The position numbers and the translations under genes are program-made. From JAFCUW01 sp049897565 (GTDB lineage Bacteria; Pseudomonadota; Gammaproteobacteria; Burkholderiales; Burkholderiaceae_D), in the NCBI RefSeq assembly GCF_049897565.1, contig NZ_JAFCWM010000005.1, forward strand, positions 124,001 through 188,000: a stretch of DNA of 64,000 nucleotides. The letters run 5' to 3'. Below, piece after piece: positions 16,607 through 24,604 of this stretch (positions are counted from its first letter, which is position 1; each line of letters begins with the position of its first letter). The notes below the pieces were generated by a model that ran no database searches, was not told where the DNA came from, and worked only from the letters and a program-made list of their open reading frames with translations.

Positions 16607-17497
16607 TTACATTTTGCGCGCGCCCAACAGGAACGGCAGCGCTTCGTCGAGCAGCTGCTGGGGCGCCTCCTCCGGAATATAGTGGCCGCACGGCAGCGCC
16701 TTGCCGCTGACCTCGCGCGCGATCTTGCCAAACTCCTTCAGCGGATCGAAGCATTTGGCGATGGTGCCGTCGGCGCCCCACAAGGCCAGCAGCTCGCACT
16801 CGATCTTGCGGCCAACGGCAATATCGTCGCGCTCGTGCGCCAGGTCGATGCCGGCGCTGGCGCGGTAGTCTTCGCAGATGCCATGCACGGTGGCCGGATC
16901 GCGGATGCAGCGCAGGTATTCGGCCAGCGCAGCTTCGGTGAACGGCGCCAGGCCGGCGTCGCGCGAACCCATGTGGTACTTCAGGTAAGCGTCCGGGCTG
17001 GCGTTGATCAACGTTTCCGGGAACGGCGCCGGACGGATCAGGAAGAACCAATGGTAATACGCGGTCGCGAATTCGCGCGTGGTGTTCTCGTACATCGCCA
17101 GTGTGGGGGCGATGTCGAGCGTGACTAGCCTGGTCACGCGCTGCGGATGGTCGAGCGCCATCCGGTACGCCACCCGTGCGCCGCGGTCGTGCCCCATCAC
17201 GGCAAACCGCTCGAAGCCGAGCTGGGCCATCAGGCCGACCTGGTCGTTCGCCATCACGCGTTTCGCGTAGTTGCTGTGGTCGTCCAGTCCGGCCGGCTTG
17301 TCGCTGTCGCCGTAGCCGCGCAGGTCGGCGGCCACCACGGTGAAGTGGCGCGCCAGCTGCGCGCTGACCTTGTGCCAGATGACATGGGTTTGCGGATGCC
17401 CGTGCAGCAGCAGCAGTGGCGGGCCGGAGCCGCCCTTGGCATACCGGATCTTGACGCCATCGACGACTGCCGTGCCATTGTCAAAACCATCGAACAT
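16607..17497 (-). CDS. Alpha/beta hydrolase of the fluoroacetate (haloacetate) dehalogenase family
   Basis: 296 residues. The ATG at 17497 has a strong AGGGGGA site; a start nine codons upstream is less likely. It matches the haloacetate dehalogenase pattern closely: oxyanion loop HGHPQTHVIWH, nucleophile Asp104 in GHDRGARVAYRM with Arg105 and Arg108 positioned to bind the carboxylate, Asp128 (TLDIAPT), halide-pocket His149-Trp150 (YYHWFFLIRP) and Tyr211, and the general base His272 (CGHYIPEEAP). All residues known to be needed in characterised fluoroacetate dehalogenases are present. Epoxide hydrolase relatives share the fold but lack this Arg/His/Trp set. Monocistronic. Confidence 0.88.
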   Translation of the reverse strand: MFDGFDNGTAVVDGVKIRYAKGGSGPPLLLLHGHPQTHVIWHKVSAQLARHFTVVAADLRGYGDSDKPAGLDDHSNYAKRVMANDQVGLMAQLGFERFAVMGHDRGARVAYRMALDHPQRVTRLVTLDIAPTLAMYENTTREFATAYYHWFFLIRPAPFPETLINASPDAYLKYHMGSRDAGLAPFTEAALAEYLRCIRDPATVHGICEDYRASAGIDLAHERDDIAVGRKIECELLALWGADGTIAKCFDPLKEFGKIAREVSGKALPCGHYIPEEAPQQLLDEALPFLLGARKM

Positions 17498-17591
17498 GTA
17501 TCCCCCTATCGTCAACGCGAACAACCGCAGCGACCGAAAAGGCGTGCGGGTGTCGACATCATACCGCGGCAGTCAAGGCAGCGGCAGCGCA

Positions 17592-18704
17592 TCAGGACGT
17601 TACGCGCTCCCAGCCGTGACGCACTGCGGACTTCATTTTTTCCCAGGTCGAGCCGGGGTTGCGGGTTTCCCAGTCGCTGCGCAGGTTCGGCTCGACCTCG
17701 TCCCACGAGCGGCCACGGTACTGGCTGCTGGCCATCGTCGAGCCGTAGCCATACGCCGGCGCATAATCCTCGTAGCGCCCGCCCGCGGTGGCGTAATTGC
17801 TGTTGAAGTGGTTGCGGTAGTCGGCGTCGTTCTCCTGCCCGCCGAGCTGCTGGACGTCGACTTCGGTGTGGCGCACCGTGTCGGAGATCTGTTCCTCGCG
17901 GCTGGTCACTTCCTTGCCGATCACCACTTCATCGACGACGCGGGGGGACTTCTGCACGACCGCTTCCTCGGCCGTCTCGCGCAGCTCGATCGACTTTTCC
18001 TGGAACGCGGCCAGGTCGGCGCTGCTGGCCGGCTGGTCTAGCGGACGGCGCTCGACGTGGACATGCTCTTCGCGCAAGCTGACCGTGTCGCTGACCGGCG
18101 TTTCGACCATGCGCTGGAACACGCGCACGCCGCCGCGCTGCACTTCGCGCTTGCCGACCTGCAGCTCCTCCTGGATGATCGGGATCGCGGCGCTTTCGCC
18201 GGTGGCCCGCTGCTGCGAACCGTGCTGCGTGCCTTGCGCATTTTGCGCCGATAACAGCGCCGACTGCTGGGCGCCCGCGCCGGAGTACTGCGGTTGGCCG
18301 GTGGACGTCGCGCCGCTCCACTGCGAGGCTTTCTCGTCGATGTCGACCGGGCCGAAACGCTCGATCAGGTCGGCCGCGCGCTCGACTTCCGGCTCGCTGG
18401 CGGTGACTACGGTAAGCACATGGCTGCCGCGGGTCACCGCTTCGGAGTACTTGTTCACCGGCGTATCGTCGTCGGAACCGAACAGGTCGCTGAAAAAATG
18501 CTTGATGCTGCCGGTAAACGAACTGTCGTCGCTCGACGCCGTGCTGCCGGTGGTCGTGCCGGTGGTGCCCAATGTGGCGGTGGTACCGGTGGTGCCTTCG
18601 CTCAGGCGCACTTCCTGGCGAGAAAAGCCAGATGCCAGCAACTCATCCATCGCAGACTGGGCATCGGTACGGTTATCAAAAACGGCTACGAGAGTGTGTT
18701 GCAT
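17592..18704 (-). CDS. DUF2382 (YsnF/AvaK) stress-type protein with N-terminal general-stress-like domain
   Basis: 370 residues from the ATG at 18704, chosen because TGGAGG lies just before it. Residues 1-110 form a DUF1269/YflT-like module (HTLVAVFDNRTDAQSAMDEL) with a Thr/Gly/Ser linker. Residues about 160-270 are the DUF2382 domain (IPIIQEELQVGKREVQRGGV through DEVVIGKEV). The C-terminal 80 residues are Tyr/Gly/Trp-rich (YEDYAPAYGYGSTM). DUF2382 proteins are common in desiccation- and radiation-tolerant bacteria. It is followed upstream by a second DUF2382 gene on the same strand 31 bases away, likely an operon. Molecular function unknown. Confidence 0.85.
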   Translation of the reverse strand: MQHTLVAVFDNRTDAQSAMDELLASGFSRQEVRLSEGTTGTTATLGTTGTTTGSTASSDDSSFTGSIKHFFSDLFGSDDDTPVNKYSEAVTRGSHVLTVVTASEPEVERAADLIERFGPVDIDEKASQWSGATSTGQPQYSGAGAQQSALLSAQNAQGTQHGSQQRATGESAAIPIIQEELQVGKREVQRGGVRVFQRMVETPVSDTVSLREEHVHVERRPLDQPASSADLAAFQEKSIELRETAEEAVVQKSPRVVDEVVIGKEVTSREEQISDTVRHTEVDVQQLGGQENDADYRNHFNSNYATAGGRYEDYAPAYGYGSTMASSQYRGRSWDEVEPNLRSDWETRNPGSTWEKMKSAVRHGWERVTS

Positions 18705-18734
18705 GGTAAGCCTCCAATGGTTCATTAAAAGTGA

Positions 18735-19151
18735 TCAGGTGTCAGATGCGTCGTCGAACCGCTCGACGCGCACTTCTTCCGCTTTCAAAAACACGGTTTC
18801 GGTATGCCGATCTTCGCGCTTGACCTTGGTAATGTGAACTTCTTCCTTGATGCGCAAGCGCCGTTCCACCACCAGCACCTCTTCGATGATCGGGATGATG
18901 TACGTGTCGCCCTCGTAGCGCGGCGCCGGCACGTCGGTGCCGGTGACGAACTGGCCGACCGCGACACGGCTGATCCCGACGTCGTCGCGATGCAAGGTTT
19001 CACCGACCTCGAACGGGTGTTCGGTCACCGATGTCGTGACGCGCACACCACGGCCGGTATCGACGGTACGAATGGAAACGTCGACTTGTTCCTGGTGCAC
19101 TGGAATTGTCAGGTCGCCTTCAACCGCGGGCTGCTTTGCGTTACTAGTCAT
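18735..19151 (-). CDS. DUF2382 single-domain protein
   Basis: 138 residues, essentially only a DUF2382 domain with two copies of the half-motif (IPVHQEQVDVSIRTVDTGRG and YIIPIIEEVLVVERRLRIKE). GAGGATC precedes the ATG. It lies 30 bases before the larger DUF2382 gene and is probably co-transcribed with it. No catalytic motif or export signal. Part of the stress-protein group with katE and the DUF883-like gene. Confidence 0.85.
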   Translation of the reverse strand: MTSNAKQPAVEGDLTIPVHQEQVDVSIRTVDTGRGVRVTTSVTEHPFEVGETLHRDDVGISRVAVGQFVTGTDVPAPRYEGDTYIIPIIEEVLVVERRLRIKEEVHITKVKREDRHTETVFLKAEEVRVERFDDASDT

Positions 19152-19280
19152 TCAATTGATCCTCGGGAAAAACTGATAAATCGACACGCAAGCGTAGCCC
19201 AAAATGTAGGCCGACCCCACACTGTTGAATCCATTCAATTGATGTGAACGGAAGAGAAAATCTTCGGTTTCCGCGCCACA

Positions 19281-19814
19281 TTGAAAACAGGAAATCAAGC
19301 GCTTGCTGAACCGACCGGCCGCGCTGGCGAGAGGCCATCGCTCGACCGCCGGCTGTTGCTGAGCGGCCTTGCCTTCGGCATCGGCACCGCGGTGCCGTCC
19401 GGCTGCGGCATCACGCCGGCGGAGGTGCAGCTCAACGCTGGGGACGTCATCTGCTTTGGCGCCGGCGAACGCATGGGCGTGCTGCACACGCCAGGCCACC
19501 CGGCCGGCGGCGTCTGCTACGCGCTCTACGACAGCGTCGTCGACGAGCTGTTCGCGCTGCCGGGGGCCACCCGCGCGTGGGCCGGTCACGGCCGCAGCAT
19601 GGAAGATTTCGCCACGCTGATGGCCGCGCTGAAGCTGCCGAAGCCGAAGCCGATCGACATTGCCGTGCCGGCCAACCGCAACCTGGGGCTGCCGCACGGC
19701 GCCTGTGCCGGAAATGGCGAAGCCGCCCTGGAGGCGGCTTCGCGTTGTGCAGCTTCGCTACGTTGCTGCGTCGCTCAGGTGAGCGAAACCGACGTTACCG
19801 CGTTGTCACGCTGA
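19281..19814 (+). pseudogene. Truncated metallo-beta-lactamase-fold hydrolase remnant
   Basis: The open frame encodes 177 residues. About residues 48-145 resemble the back half of a persulfide-dioxygenase or glyoxalase-II-like MBL enzyme (GERMGVLHTPGHPAGGVCYA, WAGHGRSMEDF, LPKPKPIDIAVPANRN). The HxHxDH zinc motif and the whole N-terminal half are missing, and the segment around DELFALPGATR is shortened. The final 30 residues read through a hairpin and look random. I regard it as a decayed gene. Confidence 0.5.
19717..19743. terminator. Perfect 11-base stem-loop downstream of the S8 peptidase
   Basis: The arms GCGAAGCCGCC (19717-19727) and GGCGGCTTCGC (19733-19743) have a 5-base loop, about 50 bases past the peptidase stop. 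It may act as a terminator or 3' stabiliser; there is no T-run on either strand. Confidence 0.5.
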
Positions 19815-21588
19815 CGCTGGCGGTGCGGGAATTGCCGGCGCGATCGGTCGCAACAGTGTAAATCGAGTGCGTTCCGGCGTTAACCTTGCGCGAGTTCCAG
19901 TTGTACGACATCGCGCCGCCGCTACCTTTGGCCACTTGCTTGCCATCGATATACAAGGTCTGGGTGATGCCGGCCGCGCCGCTGTTGTCCGAAGCGCTCA
20001 CATTGATCGACACGGTGCCGGAGACAGCGCCGCCGACCGGATTGTTGATCGTTACCGCCGGCGCGACCGTATCGGCCACTACCGGCGCGACGGCGTTGGC
20101 GACGTTGACGGCGACCGTGGCCGACTGGCCCTTGTTGCCGGCGGCGTCATACGCCACTGCCACCAGGTTGGCCATGCCGTTTGCCACGCCGGCCGAATTC
20201 CAGCTGAAGTCGTAAGGCGCGCTGGCGTTGCTGGCGACCGTGGTGCCGTTGACCGTCAGGTCGACCCGCGCCACGCCGACATTGTCGAGCGCGTTGGCCT
20301 GGACGGCGACCAGGCCGGACACCGAGCTGCTGCCAAGCGGTGCGTTGATCGCTACCGATGGCGCCTGAGTATCGGCCACCACCACCATGGCGGCGGCGGC
20401 GCGCACGGCGGCGCCGGCATCGACGCGGCCGAAACCGAACAAGGGATCACGGCCGGCTGCGCCGAGGTCGACCGACGTCGAGTACAGTAGTTGCTCGATC
20501 TTGGCGCCGTCGAGCGACGGATTGGCGGCCATCATGACGGCGGCAACGCCGGCAGCGAGCGGGCTCGAAAACGAGGTGCCGCTCCAGGCCTGGTAGGCAC
20601 CGCCGCGCGAGGTGGTCCAGATGCCGGTGCCCGGCGCCGACAAGTGGACAAAGGCGCCGAAGCTGGAGAAGCCGGCCTTGGCATCGGACCCATCGGTGGC
20701 CGAGACTACGATCATCGAGTTCGTCACGGAGGCGGCTTGATCGGTGCCGGTGTTACCGGCCGAAACGAACACCAGGCCGCCCTTCGATTTCAGGTAGTCG
20801 GCGGCGCTGGCCACGGCGGCGCTTTCGGTCAGGCTGCCGTAGGAGATGTTGGCCACCCGGGCGCCGTGGTCGGCGGCGTAGGTCAGGCCGCTGGCGGCGG
20901 TACTGTAATAGGCGTAGCACTTGCCGACGGACGCATCGAAGAAGGCAATGCGGATCGGCATGATCTTTGCGCTGCCGGCCATGCCGGCGACGCCGACGCC
21001 GTTGTTGGTGGCGGCAGCGGCGGTGCCGGCTACTGCCGTGCCGTGGCCGCAGACGTCGGCGACATCGGTATTGTTATCGTAGACATTGAAGCCGGCCACC
21101 AGGTTCGGCGCCAGGTCCGGGTGGGTCGTGTCGACGCCCGAGTCGAGGATCGCCACCGTCACGCCGGCGCCTTGGGACACATCCCAGGCGGTGTCCGCAC
21201 CGATTTTGCTCAGATGCCATGCGCTGCCGGCGTACGGGTCGTTCGTGCTCATCGTGACTGCCACTCGCTTGTCGAGCTCGGCAAATTTCAGGTGCGGATT
21301 GTGGCGCAGGCGCTCGATGACGGCCGTCTCCGACGCATTGCCCGGCAGGTCGACGATGTGGACATTGCTCTGGCCGAGCTTGCGGCGCTTGCCGCCGTGG
21401 ACTTTCAGGATCGTGTCGAGGTCATCGTTGGACAGGCCCGGGCGGGCTTCGACCAGGATGCGGCCGCGGGCATATTCAGACTGACCAGCGGCGGACGGCG
21501 GCGCGGCGAAAGCAGGAAAAGCGAGGGTGGCGAGGGTGGCGGCGACCAGCGAAACGATCAGCTTCTGTTGCGGATAGATGAGTTGCAT
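19795..21588 (-). CDS. Secreted subtilisin-like (S8) serine protease
   Basis: 597 residues with a Sec signal peptide (cleavage near FAA, residue 29) and an I9-like propeptide (about 40-108). The catalytic domain carries Asp149 (VAILDSGVD), His182 (CGHGTAVAG), oxyanion Asn279 (VSAGNTGTD) and Ser339 (GTSFSSPLAAG), all intact. After residue about 405 come two Ig-like beta-sandwich repeats, each beginning near DTQAP or DTVAP and ending in an AYDAAGN/ATDRAGN-type motif, typical cell-surface or substrate-binding modules. The gene is preceded by a 200-base leader containing a c-di-GMP-I riboswitch, so expression probably tracks cyclic di-GMP and thus biofilm state. SD-like AGGACA lies before the ATG. 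Confidence 0.95.
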   Translation of the reverse strand: MQLIYPQQKLIVSLVAATLATLAFPAFAAPPSAAGQSEYARGRILVEARPGLSNDDLDTILKVHGGKRRKLGQSNVHIVDLPGNASETAVIERLRHNPHLKFAELDKRVAVTMSTNDPYAGSAWHLSKIGADTAWDVSQGAGVTVAILDSGVDTTHPDLAPNLVAGFNVYDNNTDVADVCGHGTAVAGTAAAATNNGVGVAGMAGSAKIMPIRIAFFDASVGKCYAYYSTAASGLTYAADHGARVANISYGSLTESAAVASAADYLKSKGGLVFVSAGNTGTDQAASVTNSMIVVSATDGSDAKAGFSSFGAFVHLSAPGTGIWTTSRGGAYQAWSGTSFSSPLAAGVAAVMMAANPSLDGAKIEQLLYSTSVDLGAAGRDPLFGFGRVDAGAAVRAAAAMVVVADTQAPSVAINAPLGSSSVSGLVAVQANALDNVGVARVDLTVNGTTVASNASAPYDFSWNSAGVANGMANLVAVAYDAAGNKGQSATVAVNVANAVAPVVADTVAPAVTINNPVGGAVSGTVSINVSASDNSGAAGITQTLYIDGKQVAKGSGGAMSYNWNSRKVNAGTHSIYTVATDRAGNSRTASVSVTTR

Positions 21589-21711
21589 ATGAGGTGTCCT
21601 GTTTTAAAAGTTTCTAAAACAAGACTGCGACGACCGGCGAGCATCCGCCGTCGGGACATTATCCGACGCTCGAAAGTAACGCCCGGTGAGCCTCTCAGCC
21701 CACCTTCTTGT
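21589..21711 (-). promoter_or_regulatory. Expression platform and leader of the S8 protease
   Basis: Between aptamer and start codon the minus strand can form GGTGGGC/GCTCACC (21685-21704), CGTCGG/CCGACG (about 21645-21670) and TGTTTTA/TAAAACA directly before the ribosome site. Which helix switches with ligand is not determinable by eye. Confidence 0.5.
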
Positions 21712-21796
21712 CTGGCAGTCCTGCCGTCATGGGGCGTATGCCCTTTAGACCGTTGACTTTGCGTCCCACGCTTTCGCGTGGTATGCCCTGTTTCAG
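21712..21796 (-). promoter_or_regulatory. Cyclic di-GMP-I (GEMM-I) riboswitch aptamer
   Basis: On the minus strand the RNA reads CAGGGCATACC, then the stem CCACGC-GAAA-GCGTGG with the expected GNRA tetraloop, then GGGACGCAAAGTC, ACGGTCTAAA and a second helix ending GGCAGGACTGCC. The conserved blocks ACAGGGCA, GAAA, GGGACGCAAAG and GGYCTAAA match the GEMM-I consensus as I remember it. It lies about 125 bases upstream of the S8 peptidase ATG, in the same orientation. Confidence 0.88.
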
Positions 21797-22243
21797 ATTT
21801 CAAGCTAAATCATAATTGAACAAATTCCGTACGGCAATAAAAATATTTGTTTCCGCGCACATTTAATAGCTTCTCTTGATAAAGATTAATATTACGTTCG
21901 CGTCATCATCTTTTGTCATTCTACAAACGTGTATAGCAAGAATGTTATCTGTGGAACCGCTCCGCTTAAAGCTATCTACCGCTTCTGCTCAGTAAAGAAA
22001 ATTAATAATTGGCTACGATTACACGGATGGGTCGACGTCTTTTTGATAGCCGTTACAGAATCGACTTACAAATTGTTACTAATTTCCGCGTTTCTACCGC
22101 ACCGAATTAACAAACCAAATTCTTGCCTGAATTGTTATCAATGAAACATTACATTTCCTATCGGTGTCGATAATATTTACAGTAACTGCCGGACATGTTT
22201 ATCGAGCAAAAGCAAGTGCCTGATTTATCGGTCTATTTTTTTT
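21797..22243. other. AT-rich intergenic region
   Basis: About 450 bases, distinctly AT-richer than the genes on both sides, upstream of the riboswitch leader and of the PEP-CTERM gene. It must hold the promoter of the protease transcript. A 71-codon open frame at 21929-22144 has no ribosome site and no recognisable content. Upstream activator sites for the sigma-54 promoter would be expected here, but I could not define one. Confidence 0.45.
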
Positions 22244-22258
22244 TGGCACGAAAAATGC
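22244..22258 (+). promoter_or_regulatory. Sigma-54 (-24/-12) promoter of the PEP-CTERM gene
   Basis: TGGCACGAAAAATGC has the GG and GC elements at exactly the required 10-base separation (GG at 22245-22246, GC at 22257-22258) and follows a nine-T tract. A transcript would start near 22270, giving a leader of about 25 bases with GGGGA before the ATG at 22296. In PEP-CTERM/exosortase bacteria such genes are known to depend on RpoN and the PrsK/PrsR two-component system. Confidence 0.8.
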
Positions 22259-22295
22259 TTACTGATTGTCACCAAACTAAAAACGGGGAACTATA

Positions 22296-22970
22296 ATGAA
22301 ACTGAAACAGAGCCTTCTTGCCATGATTATCGGTGCCGCCTTCGCACACTCGAGCGCCATGGCAGGTCAAGTCAAGATTAACTATTCGGACGCCGGTTTT
22401 TTCAACGGCACGCTGACGCCGACCACGCCAGCTTCAACCGTGTGGGCAACCGCGCTGTTTGAAGATGACGGAGTTGGAATGGTCAAGCTGACCATGACCG
22501 TCAGTGCCGCGCTGGCAGGGACCTCATCGTACGTGAGCCAGTGGTATTTCAACGTCCTGAACACGCCAACTCTGACGTTCCTGAACATCGACGCGCCGGC
22601 TGCGAACAGTATCGCCTACGGCAGTAACTGTTGCCAGGTGAACGGCCCTAGCGGGAATTTCGACCTGAATTTCTCGTTCAATACTAACAATCCGGGCAAT
22701 CTCGCGCAGGGCGCGAATTCAATCTACCGGATCACCGGCGCTGGCTTGTCCGCCGCATCGTTCAACCAGCTGACCCCGCTCGAAAACGGTGGCCGTGGTG
22801 GCTTCCTGTCGGCGGTAAAAGTTCAGGGTGACGGCATCAGCTACGACGTTCGCGGCATTCTGGACAATGGCGTCATCAATCCCCAGGGCGACGTGCCTGA
22901 GCCAGGCACCCTCGCCTTGCTCGGCCTCGGCCTGCTGGGCGCTGCGCTGACGCGTCGCCGCCGTACCTAA
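22296..22970 (+). CDS. PEP-CTERM sorting domain protein
   Basis: An exported 224-residue protein with a signal peptide at residues 1-23 (cleavage after AMA). The body is Ser/Thr/Asn-rich and beta-strand-rich, with one adjacent Cys pair (GSNCCQVNG). The C-terminus is a textbook PEP-CTERM signal: VPEPGTLALLGLGLLGAALT followed by RRRRT, which exosortase (EpsH/XrtA family, not in this window) recognises and cleaves. Such proteins are transferred to the cell surface or exopolysaccharide matrix. Sigma-54 promoter upstream and an intrinsic terminator downstream make it a single-gene unit. The function of the body domain is unknown. Confidence 0.93.
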   Translation: MKLKQSLLAMIIGAAFAHSSAMAGQVKINYSDAGFFNGTLTPTTPASTVWATALFEDDGVGMVKLTMTVSAALAGTSSYVSQWYFNVLNTPTLTFLNIDAPAANSIAYGSNCCQVNGPSGNFDLNFSFNTNNPGNLAQGANSIYRITGAGLSAASFNQLTPLENGGRGGFLSAVKVQGDGISYDVRGILDNGVINPQGDVPEPGTLALLGLGLLGAALTRRRRT

Positions 22971-22991
22971 CCACGCTACGCTCTCCGCGAC

Positions 22992-23030
22992 CCTGGCTGG
23001 ACGCTATCACGTTCAGCCAGGTTTTTTTTT
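22992..23030 (+). terminator. Rho-independent terminator of the PEP-CTERM gene
   Basis: The stem CCTGGCTG / CAGCCAGG with a 14-base loop is followed by nine T, about 20 bases after the stop codon. Confidence 0.93.
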
Positions 23031-23080
23031 GCCTCATCTTGCCAGGCCGCGGATAGCACGCTGCCCTCGCGCCGGTTTCA

Positions 23081-23228
23081 CTACTGCCGCGCCCCGCCGA
23101 ACAGGGCGGCCACCAGCGGATCGCGCATGGCCGTGGCGCACCGTCCGCCGCGCGCGCAGGCCGCGTACCGACAGCTCGGCGATCAGCGCATCGAGCCGCT
23201 CGATGCGCAGCAGTGAAGACGGTCTCAT
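23081..23228 (-). pseudogene. Decayed small helix-turn-helix protein (copy 2, internal deletion)
   Basis: It begins ATGAGACCGTCTTCACTGCT and encodes MRPSSLLRIERLDALIAELS-VRGL, nearly identical to the gene remnant at 5230-5463. After RGL the copy-1 helix-turn-helix core is missing. A second frame then reads MRDPLVAALFGGARQ and a stop at 23081-23083, which looks like the original C-terminus. So this copy keeps the start codon that copy 1 has lost but lacks the middle. It lies immediately behind the MFS gene. Confidence 0.5.
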
Positions 23229-23243
23229 GATCGCTACGATCGT

Positions 23244-24548
23244 TCACGCGCTGGCCGGCTTTGCCGCCCGCGGGTGCATCAGCCAGATCCAGACCAGCGC
23301 GATGAAGTAGGTGGCCGGGATCATCGTAAACAACAGCGTGTAGTTGTTGTCGCTGCGGGTCAGCACGAAGCCGACGATCTGCGTCATGAACATGCCGCCG
23401 ATGGCCGAACAGGTGCCGCCGATGCCGAACATCGACGCCACCGCGTTCTTTGGCGCCATATCCATCGCCAGGCTCCAGATGTTGGCGGTCCACGCCTGGT
23501 GCGCGGCAATCGCCACCGAGATGTAAGCCACCGCCATCCACAGCCCCTTGGCCGACGACACGAACATGATCGGCGCGATGCACAGGCCGCACAGCAGCAT
23601 CGTCACCAGCCGCGCCGGGATGGCGCGCATGCCGCGCACGATCAGCCAGGAAGACAAGCCGCCGCCGGCGATGCTGCCGATGTCGGCCATCAGGTAAATG
23701 ACGATCAGCGGCGCGCCAAGCTGGGTGATGCTGATGCCGAGCTGGTACTGCTGGTTCAGGTAAGGCGGCAGCCAGTACAGGTAGAACCAGAACACCGGCG
23801 CCGTCAGCATGTGGCCGATCGCGAACGTCCAGGTGGCGCGCATGCGGATCACGTCGCGAAACGCGACCTTCGCCGCCGCCGGTTCGGCCGCGCCCTGGAT
23901 GTGCGCCAGTTCTGCCTTGCTGACGGTCGGATGCTGGTCCGGATCGTGGTAGTTGCGCCACCAGAAAAACAGCCACACCACGCCGGCGGCGCCGATCACC
24001 CAGAACACCTGCTGCCAGCCCCACACCGCCAGCACGAACGGCACCAGCATCGGCGTGACCATGGCGCCGACGTTGGTGCCGGCGTTGAAAATGCCGACCG
24101 CGACGCCGCGCTCGCCGACCGGGAACCACAGGCGCGTGGTCTTGATGCAGGCCGGGTAGTTGCCGGCCTCGGCCAGCCCGAGCATGAAGCGGCAGATCAT
24201 GAAGCCGAACACGCTCGAGGCAAAGCCGTGCGCCGCGGCGGCGATGCTCCACACCAGCACCGCCAGCGCGAAGCCGCGCTTGACGCCGACGGCGTCCATC
24301 AAGCGGCCCTGCGCAACGTAGCCGATCGCGTAGCCGACCTGGAACCAGAAATTGATGTTGGCGTAGTCCTGCGCGCTCCACTGCATCGTCTTGGCCAGCA
24401 CCGGCTGCAAGATGCCGAGGGCGGCGCGGTCGATATAGTTGAGGGTGGTGGCAAAGAACACCAGCGCCAGCATGCCCCATCGCACTCTGCCCCTGCCGGT
24501 GTCCGCGCCGAGCAGCGCGCTGGCCGGATTACTGGTTAACTGCTTCAT
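23244..24548 (-). CDS. MFS transporter (anion:cation symporter family), probable quinate/shikimate permease
   Basis: An inner-membrane 12-helix major facilitator of 434 residues. The ATG at 24548 has GGAGACAAG before it and starts just ahead of TM1 (GMLALVFFATTLNYIDRAAL). Family markers include RFMLGLAEAGNYPACIK in TM4-5 and ERGVAVGIFNAG after it, typical of the ACS/hexuronate-type subfamily that carries organic anions. It is the last gene of the quinate/shikimate operon led by the promoter at 27315-27344. The specificity for quinate, shikimate or dehydroshikimate is inferred from context. Confidence 0.88.
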   Translation of the reverse strand: MKQLTSNPASALLGADTGRGRVRWGMLALVFFATTLNYIDRAALGILQPVLAKTMQWSAQDYANINFWFQVGYAIGYVAQGRLMDAVGVKRGFALAVLVWSIAAAAHGFASSVFGFMICRFMLGLAEAGNYPACIKTTRLWFPVGERGVAVGIFNAGTNVGAMVTPMLVPFVLAVWGWQQVFWVIGAAGVVWLFFWWRNYHDPDQHPTVSKAELAHIQGAAEPAAAKVAFRDVIRMRATWTFAIGHMLTAPVFWFYLYWLPPYLNQQYQLGISITQLGAPLIVIYLMADIGSIAGGGLSSWLIVRGMRAIPARLVTMLLCGLCIAPIMFVSSAKGLWMAVAYISVAIAAHQAWTANIWSLAMDMAPKNAVASMFGIGGTCSAIGGMFMTQIVGFVLTRSDNNYTLLFTMIPATYFIALVWIWLMHPRAAKPASA

Positions 24549-24604
24549 CTTGTCTCCATTATTATGGCGCCCGCCCGGGTTTCCCGGTGCCGGCAAATTT
24601 GCGG

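Noticed and set aside
21929..22144. 71-codon open frame in the AT-rich intergenic region
   Set aside because: No ribosome site, no recognisable domain, and its composition matches non-coding surroundings.
22236..22244. Nine-T run as a possible terminator
   Set aside because: No stem precedes it; it directly adjoins the -24 element and fits a sigma-54 promoter T-tract.
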